Positions 44,811-54,354 of a stretch of DNA of 64,000 bases are shown here, piece after piece. The position numbers and the translations under genes are program-made. The notes beneath the pieces are model-generated. The model was not told where the DNA came from and did not search any database. It was given only the letters and a program-made list of their open reading frames with translations. Position 1 is the stretch's first letter. Each line of letters begins with the position of its first letter. Origin of the DNA: Dendrobium chrysotoxum (taxonomy: Eukaryota > Streptophyta > Magnoliopsida > Asparagales > Orchidaceae). The stretch covers positions 16,052,729 through 16,116,728 of the forward strand of contig CM034309.1 in the NCBI GenBank assembly GCA_019925795.1, in the 5' to 3' direction.

Positions 44811-44825
44811 CCCGCTCTGATAGCA
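44811..44825 (-). other. Primer binding site of element D
   Basis: The minus strand reads TGCTATCAGAGCGGG, one change from TGGTATCAGAGC, two bases inside the 5' LTR. Confidence 0.88.
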
Positions 44826-44827
44826 CT

Positions 44828-45402
44828 TGAAAGTTTGATAGCGATGTTAAGCCCTAGTGAACTAGTCCCGAGGCTAACCAAGAGGGGGGTGAATTGGTTA
44901 TTTAAAAATTTCACGAGGAACAGAAAAATCTTTTCGATACTTTGCAGCGGAAACAAGTAAACAAGAATGAAAAGATCAATCACAGATATTCACCCAAGCA
45001 ATTAATATCAGAAAAGTAAAGTGCAGAACAGAATCAGAAAAGCAAACTATATTTTATAGTGGTTCGGTCAACTTGACCTACGTCCACTCCCCGGAGCCTC
45101 CCCTCCGGGTATTGCATTAAACAAAAAGTGTCTCTCCTTTTGCTCCCACAGCAAGGCGGAGAAGCCTGTACAAAACCTCCTTTTCACCACATGGTGAGGA
45201 AGAGAACCCGACCTCCTTTTGCTTCCACTTGAAGCGGGCAGAGAACCCCGGATCTTCTTGCGAACGATCCTCCCACAACGAACACCAACTAGACGAAAGA
45301 CGACGAGCAGAGAAGACGACTCTGATCCGTGCTTGGAGCAACCTTAGTGAATCCCTCACTAACTCCTCCTCATATAAGATCCTCTCTCTCTCTCTATCTC
45401 CT

Positions 45403-45436
<34 letters not shown>

Positions 45437-46447
45437 GGGTTTCTCTATGAAGGAAAGTGGCAAAAGATTTTTCTTGTTGGAAGAAAAATATCTTTTATAG
45501 GAGGGCTTAAAATTTATCCTAAATCTCAACTGGTCGGCCAAGATCGTCCTGTACGATCAGTTCAAAATCAACTGTTTCAGCCTGGACGATCTGGCTCTTC
45601 TGGACGATCAGTAGAAAAAATTGTTCATATCATCCCGTACGATCCTGCGATCCTCCGGGATGATTAGTGCAAATCGAGGAATATCGTCCAGAAGACAGTT
45701 CGGGTCGTCCAGAGAAACTTGTGCTGGATGACCAAAAAATGACTTGATCATTCAGGATGATAGGGATATCGTCCTGTACGATTAGTTCAAAAAGTACCCA
45801 AATCATCCTATACACAGTTCGGGTCGTACAGCTGAAATGCACTAGATGATCATGATCGTCCGGGACGATCCTGCGATCGTCTAGGATGATATGATCGTAT
45901 CAATCAAAAATAAATTGCTTTTCTTAATTACCAGATTAAATTAGGCATGATTGTACTGAATCGTCCAGAACGATACACGTATCGTCCGGGACGATCAGAC
46001 CAAATAACTTAAAATAAAAACTTATCTAACTTGATCTGGCGGTTGAGAATTTTTGATTTGAGCATATCGTCCCGTACGATCCAAAGATCATCCAGGACGA
46101 TCTGCTTAATCAGACCCTCTTAACTTAGTCATCCTAATTAGGGTTTCTATTTTTACCTGATCGTCCAGGACGATGTGAATATCGTCCAGGACGATCTGAA
46201 CAAAAAAATGAACAGAAACTCTAATTCACTCAAGCTCTCCCCCTGAGTGTGTGTGTGCAAGGTTACTTAGCTGGGGGATCAGTTACATTACAATTGACTC
46301 AAGAAAAAGAAAAATAGTACATTGGACACACTTGGACCCGATCTTGAGTTGGCTTGAGTGGCTCGTGATCTTTTGTGCCTGAAATGAGTTAGCCAAGCAA
46401 AACACACTGAAAACATGTTTGTCATCATCAAAACCAGATTTACAACA
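44828..46447 (-). repeat. 5' LTR of element D (1620 bp)
   Basis: Starts TGTTGTAAATCTGG and ends CAAACTTTCA on the minus strand. TATAAAAG lies at 45500-45493. A (CT)n run (45381-45435) in the leader is longer than in the 3' LTR. The dyad pair next to the TATA is reduced to a single dyad, as in the 3' LTR, so the loss predates this insertion. Confidence 0.93.
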
Positions 46448-46452
46448 GTCTT

Positions 46453-47850
46453 ATGTGAGAGTGTTCCTGCAAAAAGATCAAACGTTAGTCTTGGGAACCC
46501 AAACAAGCTTGGGTTCTCCTCTTAATAATTTTAAACCAGATGCATGTGTGATATGCTGTGATTTATGCACCTTAGGTCTCCACACTAAATGTGTTCTATA
46601 TTTAAGTGTACAAGTGTAGAAAATATATGCCCTAAACTACCACAAGAAGAACACTTTATCCCTGGAAAAGGATTCACCAACCTATTCTTCCTGAAAATTT
46701 TCTTCTTAGATCTTGAATCAGTGATCTTGTAGTAGGATTCATGAAACTCTTCAAATTTAGGTGGATTTCTATTTTTCTTAAGTGCTTTTATCTGAACTTT
46801 AAGATAAGCATTAGCACTTTCTAGAATCAAATTGTTAATCTTCAACTCATGCTCTCTAGAATCTGATTCATCCATAAAAGTCTTAAAATCATTTTCAAGT
46901 TCAGTGTGAGATGATTTTAAAAGATTATGTTATTTGTTTAAATCATCAAACTCATCCAACAAAGTTATGTGGTTGCTATCAATTAATGTATGATCTTTCC
47001 TAAGGATCTCATTTTCTTTCTGTAGCTCTAAAAATTCCAAATTCAACTTAGCATGCAGTTTATTAAGTTTCATATATACAGAGTGTATGCATTTAGAAAC
47101 TTCGAATAATTCTTCATAGCTTAAATCACATACCTCATCCTTATCCGTATGGTCGAGATTATTAGCCATTAAGCACAAATTGGTAACTTCCTCTTCAGGA
47201 GCTGTTTCTGACGAATCTGAAGCTGAGTCCACCCAGAAAGCTCGTTGTATTCTCTTCTTACCCCTTTTGTCCTTCGATTTCTCCTCGGCCTTATCCTTGC
47301 TAGGATTTTCTTTGAGATTGGGGCAATCTTTCTTTATGTGTCCTAGCTTCCTGCACTCATAACATATAACTTCATTAGAAGCCTTCTTTTGGAACCTTCC
47401 TTTGTTCCACTGTTGGCATCTTCTCTGCTTCTTTTTTAGGAAACTTCTGAATTGCCTTGTCATCAGGGCAATATCCTCTTTGTCCTCAGGTAGTGACCGA
47501 TCACTCTCAAAGTCATCCACCTTTAAAGCGATGTTCTTCTCCTTTCACTTCTCACCTGTACCAATCTGTCTTTGAGTCACCGATTGCTCGTAAGCAATTA
47601 GTGATCCAAGAAGATTGTCAATAGAATAAACATTCAAATCTTTAGATTTTGTTATTACAGTTATCTTTGCATCATATGCAGTAGGTAAACAATGTAATAT
47701 CTTGTTAACTTTCTCTGTATTTGTCAACTCCCTACCTAAATCATGTAATGAAGTGGCTATGTGTGTAAAATGAGTGTACATGTCAGAGATTGATTCATTT
47801 TGTTTCATACGAAAAAGTTTATACATAGAATTGCAAAAAAGTTTATACAC
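46453..47850 (-). pseudogene. gag: gag fragment of element C
   Basis: Reading leftwards: Gag domain from mid-part (LFRMKQNESISDMYTHF), then VNKILHCLPTAYDAKIT, zinc knuckle CYECRKLGHIKKDC (near 47365-47325), acidic linker, coiled coil, and the second knuckle start CSSCGSLGHI. That one keeps both Cys of the first pair, unlike B. Frameshifts near 47535, 46925 and 46600. The N-terminal third, PBS and 5' LTR are missing. Confidence 0.88.
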
Positions 47851-47864
47851 ATCCCACCTTCACC

Positions 47865-48755
47865 ACAGAATTAAGAAATGTAAGATTAGGTTTATACATA
47901 GATAGTTTTACGCCCAGTCTGCTTCACCTTACTCATGCTGGCCTATAATACTCACTCTATACAATCTTCCCCTAAAGTTATTTATGATTACTCCTTAATG
48001 TTTCTAACGCTTATCATTCCAGGGCCACATAATCTAAAGCAAAGATTGATGTATTCTTATAATCATTAATTGATGATTTAAATTTATTATGGGAAGAGGG
48101 AGTAAGTACATATGATATCTCCACCAAATAAAACTTTATTATAAATGTAGTATTACTTTGGACAATTGGTGACTTTCATACATACGGTATGCTCTTAGGT
48201 TGGAACACTTCTGGCAAGTTAGCTAGTCCATATTATATAGAATATATAAAGTTGTTCTCTTTAAAGCATGGAGGGAAGAACACTTGGTTCAACTGTCATC
48301 GCATGTTCTTATCTATAAGTCATCCTTTCAGGTGAAATAAGGATACTTTTGTTAAAAATAAAATGGTTATGTCGCAGCCTCCTCCTAGATTAACTAGTGA
48401 AGAAATATTTGAAAAAGTAAGATTCATGCCCATAAAAATGGATTCTCCAATATTAGTTTATTACAAATTGCCAGGGTATGGTGTCAACCATAATTGGATA
48501 AAAAAAAGTATTTTGTAGTCATTGTCATATTGGAGAACAAACTTGATCAGACATAACTTGGACCAACTACCTTTAGTTATCTGCTAGATCAAATTTTAAA
48601 GCCCTTGATCGAGCTAAGTATCTTCTTCAAGGATTTATGCTCCTCAAAACTAAATGCAGGGCACCTAATTCTTATGCAGCAGTATATCCCTTTCATTCTG
48701 TGTAAACTTGGGAAGATATTTTCTCCAGCTTTTTCTGACTCTATGGAGCATCTAC
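47865..48755 (+). pseudogene. TNP2-like CACTA transposase, N-terminal half
   Basis: Conserved CACTA transposase words are readable across stops: GLYIDSFTPS, LIDDLNLLWEEGVSTYD, LLWTIGDFHTYGMLLGWNTSGKLASPYYIE, FSLKHGGKNTWFNCHRMFL and PPPRLTSEEIFEKV. This corresponds to the Transposase_21/tnp2 family, the enzyme that binds TIRs and cuts CACTA elements. It is interrupted at 48755 by solo LTR E. Confidence 0.85.
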
Positions 48756-49149
48756 TGAAAGTGCGAATAAGTTGTTAGACCTATTGCTCACGCCCCTAGG
48801 CTAACCAAGAGGGGGGGTGAATTGGTCTTTTAAAAATTTACTCTTGGGATTTTGGAAAATTTTAAAGCTAATTGTACAGTACGATATTACTTCGTACAGT
48901 ACGAACAGAATTGATTTTAGCACTTTAGTTAAATACAAAAATTTAACCACAAATAAAATAAACTCCAGAAAAATAAAATATAAAAAAATAAACAGTGAAC
49001 AGAAAACACCAAAATTTATAGTGGTTCGGTCAAACACGACCTACATCCACTCCCTAGAGACTCCTTCTCTAGGTATTGCACTAAACACAAGTGACTCTCC
49101 TTTTGCCCCCACAGTAAGGCGGAGAAGCCTTTACAAAATCTCTTTCACC

Positions 49150-49460
49150 CAACCCGGTGCGGTAGAGAACCGTCATCCTTTTCACCCTCCAAGTGCGGCA
49201 GAGAATCATCGTCCTTTTTACCCTCCAAGTGCGGCAGAGAACCGTCATCCTTTTCACCCTCCAAGTGCGGCAGAGAACCGTCGTCCTTTTCACCCTCCAA
49301 GTGCGGCAGAGAACCGTCATCCTTTTTATCCTTCAAGTGCAGCAAAGAATTATCGTCCTTTTCACCCTCCAAGTATGGCAGAGAACCATTGTCCTTTTCA
49401 CCCTCCAAGTACGGCAGAGAACCATCATCCTTTTCACCCTCCAAGTGCGGCAGAGAACCG
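49150..49460 (-). repeat. 36-bp minisatellite in the leader of LTR E
   Basis: About eight copies of a 36-bp unit (TCCTTTTCACCCTCCAAGTGCGGCAGAGAACC, with variants). Because 36 is a multiple of 3, open frames of 12-residue repeats appear on both strands. The same leader place in X, Y and B has 38-39-bp units of related layout. Confidence 0.92.
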
Positions 49461-49748
49461 GAATCCTCTCAAATAATACTCTTGCAAAAGTCTTCAAGGA
49501 ACTAGAAAGATGCTTAAAGAATAAGTAAAAGAAATCCTCATAATTGGATAATCTTGTGAATCCCCTCACAATTCTTTCTTGAAAGATCTCTCAATACTCA
49601 CTCTCAAATACTCTCTCAATCACTCTCCTTAGACTTCTCAAAAGAATTTTCGCAGAAGGATCTTTCCTTCAGTCAGTTTTAAGTGATTTATATACTTGGG
49701 ACAAGAAAAACCATCCAAAAACTAAATTTTCAAGTTTAATCTGTGCCG

Positions 49749-50197
49749 ATCGTCCTGTATGATCTATGATCGTACTGTACGAATAGTTCAAAACATTAAA
49801 CGATTCGTCCCGTACGAATCATAAGACGAATAAATCATAGCCGTTCGTATGAACATTTCATCCTGTATGAACTCCTGGACAATCAAGTCAGAGCGCTTCG
49901 TACGACCATTTCGTCCCAGATGAACCCTTGGACGATCAAGTCAGAGCGCTTCATACGAACAAATCATCCCGGACGAACCCTTGGGCGATCAAGTCAGAGC
50001 GCTTCGTACGCTTAGTTCATCCCATACGAACCCTTAGACGAACAAATCAGAGCGGTTCATACAGCAAAAAAATCATGTACGAAAGGTATTTCGTACTGTA
50101 CGAACATCCCTTAGAAAAATTTTTTTGCCATATGGGTTTGATATGGAGGACATATTCTATAAATTGTCCCGTACGATATCAAATCGTACTATATGAT
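49749..50197 (-). promoter_or_regulatory. U3 dyads of solo LTR E (GTAC-type)
   Basis: Dyads lie at 49749/49769, 50163/50183 (both 20-bp spacing) and singly at 49804-49818 (TTCGTCCCGTACGAA) and 50090-50104 (TTCGTACTGTACGAA). Between 49886 and 50060 a 53-bp unit containing AGTCAGAGCGCTTCGTACG repeats four times. A further pair lies at 48871/48891, near the inner end of the LTR, where the first family has none. Confidence 0.7.
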
Positions 50198-50506
50198 CAG
50201 TTTAAAATTTTAAGTTTTTTACTCCCCCTTAGTGTGTGTGTGCACAGTTATCCAACTTATAATAACACGCTCTCAGACTCAAGAAAACGAAAATTTACAT
50301 ACTTCATTTATAGTGAACAAGTGAACTTGAAGTCTTCAGCAATCTAGAGTGTGAATTTCCTGAAAAATACTTTAGTACACACAACAAAACTCAAATAATT
50401 GTTAGGAGAAGAATAAAACAAACAATAAACTTTTGTAATCATCAAAAATATAACTTGGATTAGAATTTACTTGAACAAACAAATATACCTAAATCATAAC
50501 ATCTAC

Positions 50507-51780
50507 CTGTGTATTTACCATATGAAGCTATAGTCGGTGGACCTGTTTTGTATCGGTGGATGTATCCTTTTGAGAGGTATTTAAATAAACTTAAGAAGAC
50601 TGTTAATATAAAGTACATCCTGAAGGCTCAATATGTGAAGCATATTTAATATACAAGACAACACAATTTTACTTATATTACTTTAAAATAGTGTCACAAT
50701 CAAGCTAGATCTCTGCACCTCAAAATATGGGTAAATCCTTAAATTTATCTGTACTCAACAGAAGTGGTGAACCCGCAAATGCTAACACCATGCGTTATTT
50801 GACTGATAAAGAGATGAGAGTTACCACATTGTATATCTTGCTTAACTGTGATGAAGTTGAGTCATATCTCACATAAGTATGACTTAGCTTGCTTATAAAT
50901 TTGTTCCTCATAAATTTAATCTAAACCTTAATACAGGAGTTTTATTGATGGTTTGAATACATCAAAACCAGTAGAAGTTCAAAAAATAGTGAAAATAGAA
51001 TTTCCTAATTGGTTTAAAAATATAATATATATTTTGATTATTCATTTTAATTAATATGTCTTTAATTAGTTAATAAACATACTAATAACATACTTTATCT
51101 ACTAACTAGGTGTACACTCAAGGTAGTGATTTGTAGTATCATGGGCTAGTTGATCTAGCTTGGGGACCAAAAAGAGTAGTGAAATGTTATCTAATTTTTT
51201 TGGTTAATGGGTATTAATTCTAAATAAAATTTTGGTGTGAAGGTAGGAAGATAAAAAATTTGGGTGTATGTGTAAGAGGTAACGCCCATACAGGTGATAA
51301 TTTTGAGTACTATGGGGCATTATAAGAAATATTATAGTTGGAATATCTTGATCATAGGAATAATGTGTATCTATTCAATTATGAGTAGTTTGATCTAGTA
51401 TAGAACAGAGGTATAAGAATACATCCACTTTATGGTATAATAAAAGTTAAGAAGGGTATGAGATATTCAAAGTTTGACCTATTCATCATTGATGGCCAGG
51501 CAAGCCAAGTCTATTTTGCTAGCTATCCGACTAGATTACGAGGCAAATAAGATTGGCTCATAGTTATAAAGACTAAACCTTGGGGAGTTATTGAGAAAAC
51601 CACATCAATACCACTAGCACACAAGAAGAGTTTATGTCAAACTTAAAAGATCTTGCTAATGATGTAGATGATCAGATTATAACTACTAAGAGTGAGTTAT
51701 AATTAGAAGAAGTAGATTTAAACATAGAGGAAAGTCATGAGGAATCTGATAGTGGTGTAGAAGTTTAATCTGATAGTGGT
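50507..51780 (+). pseudogene. TNP2-like CACTA transposase, C-terminal half
   Basis: Removing E and one TCTAC joins the reading to HLPVYLPYEAIVGGPVLYRWMY then PFERYLNKLKK, a hallmark of TNP2. Next come NANTMRYLTDKEMRVTTLYILLNC and, from about 51225, a DUF4216-like stretch (LGVCVRGNAHTGDNFEYYG, IRIHPLYGIIKV, QASQVYFASYP). Stops and small shifts break it throughout. Confidence 0.85.
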
Positions 51781-52004
51781 GTAGATATTTCATTATATGA
51801 AAGTGAATCAACATAAGATAAATGATTTTTGACAATTAATTATGAATCAATAATTTATAGTAATACTATATTTTATTTAAATAGTATGACAATAATTAAT
51901 TTATTTATTTATTATTATTATTATACTTCATTTATTTAATTGCTGTGTTATTTTATATTTAATTTTTGCTATAATTTATATTGCTAATATTTCTTAAATT
52001 TTTA

Positions 52005-53646
52005 TGCATATGGCTTCAGGTGATGAGCATCATAGAGGATTGATAAAAAATATATTTGATAGGCACAACAAGAAGATGACTAGTGGCCCACCCAGCAGGT
52101 CTGTACATACTAAGGGCGCCTCTTCATCTCAGCCTGCCACCCAGAGTTAGCCTAGCCCCCTTTTACCTACTCCTGTAACTAGTAGCCCATAATTCTACTC
52201 ACCAGACCCCTGCTTTCCTTTGTCATAAGTCACACAGAGTACTCCTTTCTACCCTTACTACCCACCACCACCTTCTCATGGTGGCCCTCCTACTTATTCA
52301 TATCCACCATATGTCCCACCATACTATCCCCCACCACCCCCTCAACCTACTATAGGTGGACCTTCCACCCCAGCTACAGCAGAGTAGGCGACAGAGGGTC
52401 ACATATTGATGCAACTTGATGGTGACATGTATGTACTTATTATATAATAAATATGTAAATAAAATTGAATAAATTTTTTTTACTCCTAATATATTTCTTG
52501 CAGGTTTCATCCGTCAAAATAACTAACGCATAAAATTCTGGATATAATACGGAGCAGGTATGATGATCCTTATATTTCTTTGAAGAAAGTCCCAAAAAAA
52601 GTGCAGGATATGTTATTTAAAAAGTTTGAGGTTAGTTATTATATAAATATATTTTGAATTATATCTTTTTTATATAAGATAACAAAAATATATATTCTAC
52701 ATTATATATTTTTAAATGCAGAAAGATTTTTATTGGCTTCCACAACACAATGATACAATCAGAAAGAATTTTGAGAAGCATGGGTCGACTCGCATGTTAG
52801 ACATATTTATAAAAATTAGAAAGTCAGGCTATCGACCACTCTGGATTGGTGAGAGTATATGGGCTAAGTTGAACAGTGCTTGGGTTAGCCCAAAATATAG
52901 CATGAGGAGGGACCAAAATAGATAGAACAGAGCTTCTGATGTTGCAGGCATGGATAGTTCCTTTCATACTGGGGGTTCAGTTCCGCATACTGAGCACAGA
53001 CAACATTTGGTAAGGAGTTTTAAAATATCTTAATAATTTACTTTAATATGAATACTAATATATGTCTATTACTAAAAGAGGTGATGGATAGAGAATCGAT
53101 GCCTGTTGAATTGCATAGTCATACCCACAAGCGGCAGGAGGACAAGCAATGGGCTGATGAGCGAGCGAGGAGAGCCTATGTAAGTATATAAGTTTAATAT
53201 TTTTGATGTCATGTCTAAATTGCTTAAATTTTTAATAACTTTTATAGGAGTATACACGGCTTTGAGAGAGGCAGGTTGCAGCATGTGAAGGTTCTTCTAG
53301 TGGATCAGCAGAATATTCTGACTACAACACTTTGTCATAAGCGGTAGGAGGAACGCAGCACGGTAGAGTTTATAGTTTAGGCTCACAAGCCTATACATAC
53401 GAGGGGCAGACATCTAGTGGCTCCAACTTCTTTGCAAGTACCTAGGAGTCCTTATATATCCAATATGTAGTTGCCCTTACAGTCGAGCTAGAGCAGGTCA
53501 GGAAAGCACAAGCTGACTAGCAGATGTAGATGCAGCAGCAGATACAGATGCAGCAAACTCAGTTGTTAGATGAAATACAAAAAATGAGGGAGCAGTTCAG
53601 CGGGAAGAATGTTGCTTCAGCAGAGGAGGAGACTGATTCAGAGTAG
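52005..53646 (+). pseudogene. TNPA/Ptta-type second CACTA gene, decayed, with introns
   Basis: Starts near ATG 52005/52011. A Pro/Tyr-rich N-terminus (YYPPPSHGGPPTYSYPPY) leads to DGDMFHPSK, then (52716-52925) KDFYWLPQHNDTIRKNFEKHGSTRML...IGESIWAKLNSAWVSPKY. The end has a Q-rich coiled-coil stretch (MQQQIQMQQTQLLDEIQKMREQF). This layout matches the plant Ptta/En/Spm transposase family (PF03004). AT-rich gaps near 52430-52500, 52630-52720 and 53010-53080 look like introns. Confidence 0.7.
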
Positions 53647-53904
53647 ATGTTGTATATTTTATTCTGGACATCTATACTTATGGATATATGTACTTATTTA
53701 TTTTCTGGACATCTACACTTGTTTATTATTGGATATTTGTTGATGATATTCTTCTTATTTTTGTTTATGTGTATATGTTTATGTTCAATATTTGGTGATT
53801 TTTTTTATTAGAGGTATATATTTGAATGTATATAGTATTGAAACTTTTGTATGCAGGTTGTATTATAGAAATTAGTTTCAAAATCCAGAAGGTTTTTTTT
53901 TATT

Positions 53905-54351
53905 TATGCTACCGATTTTCGGCGGATTTTTCGTCAGAAACTCCGTCGGCAATACGATACAACAAAAATGGAATGGCATTTTTGGTGCACTTTTATGCTG
54001 GAATTTTTAGCGTTTAATCCGCTGGTAATATCCGTTGATGGTAGTGCGGCGGATCGGGGCAGAGGATTATCCGCCAGTACTTCCAGCGTAAATTTTCTAT
54101 CGAAAATACCATCAGATTAAACGCCATAATCCACTAAAGAAGGCCGACGTATAAGCATAATTTTTTCACCAAAATTGCATCAAAAACGTCGTCGGAAATG
54201 TTTCCGGTGAATAAATTTTGTCGGTTTACATTTTCCTACACGCAAATTACCTTCGGATGCGTTTTCGTCGAAAATTTGAATTTTTTAGCAAATTTCCATT
54301 GTTACCGGCGGATGGATTTGGTCCGCAGTAATAGGGAAATTTCCTGTAGTG
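53905..54351 (+). repeat. CACTA subterminal repeats and right terminal inverted repeat
   Basis: Short motifs TCGGCGGAT, CCGTCGGCAATA, CCGCTGGTAATA, CCGTCGGAAAT and CCGGCGGATGG recur in both orientations, as in the transposase-binding ends of CACTA elements. The terminus reads CACTACAGGAAATTTCCC on the minus strand. Adjacent GC-rich blocks contrast with the AT-rich surroundings. Confidence 0.8.
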
Positions 54352-54354
54352 TAG

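Larger units (their letters stand above)
35019..46447 (-). mobile_element. Element D: full-length SIRE-like copia with extra ORF (11.4 kb)
   Basis: Reading leftwards: 5' LTR 46447-44828, PBS, gag 44772-42928, pol 42923-39903, spacer, internal dyad array and TATA, extra ORF 37981-36841, polypurine tract, 3' LTR 36587-35019. It is inserted in the gag/pol junction of C with duplication GTCTT. LTR lengths differ (1620 and 1569 bp). One visible difference is a (CT)n tract and another is a 21-bp dyad loss. It is the only copy here with every part present. All its ORFs are broken. Confidence 0.95.
31329..47850 (-). mobile_element. Element C: second SIRE-like copia family, truncated, split by D
   Basis: Reading leftwards: gag fragment (47850-46453), then element D (46447-35019), then pol (35018-31977), dyads and the 3' end of the extra ORF (31660-31329). 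Removing D and one GTCTT joins ...GAGGTCTT to ATGTGAGAG, the sequence seen uninterrupted in D near 42932-42952. Its protein and DNA sequences differ clearly from the X/Y/B/D family. The 5' LTR and gag start are missing at the junction with the CACTA element; no 3' LTR was recognised. Confidence 0.88.
48756..50501 (-). repeat. Solo LTR E of the second copia family (1746 bp)
   Basis: The plus strand runs TGAAAGTGCG...CATAACA (TG...CA) and is flanked by TCTAC at 48751-48755 and 50502-50506. The layout matches the B/D LTRs in minus orientation: inner end CTAACCAAGAGGGGGGG, tandem leader repeats, TATATAAA (49694-49687), U3 with dyads, and GTGTGTGTGTGC near the outer end. The dyads are of GTAC type. 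No internal element DNA is present, so this is the product of LTR-LTR recombination. Confidence 0.9.
47851..54351 (+). mobile_element. CACTA (En/Spm) DNA transposon, 5'-truncated, split by solo LTR E
   Basis: TNP2-type transposase remnant (47865-51780), a TNPA/Ptta-type remnant (52005-53646), a subterminal repeat block and the right end CCTGTAGTG at 54351, which is CACTACAGG on the minus strand. A following TAG (54352-54354) may be the 3-bp target duplication. The left terminus is absent; the element is cut at the junction with C. All frames are decayed. Confidence 0.85.

Noticed and set aside
49081..49569. Overlapping open frames of 12-residue repeats on both strands
   Set aside because: They result from a 36-bp minisatellite whose length is a multiple of three; they lie inside a solo LTR leader.
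48756..50501. E as the missing 5' LTR of element C
   Set aside because: E has its own target duplication TCTAC within the CACTA transposase and is separated from C by 0.9 kb of CACTA sequence.
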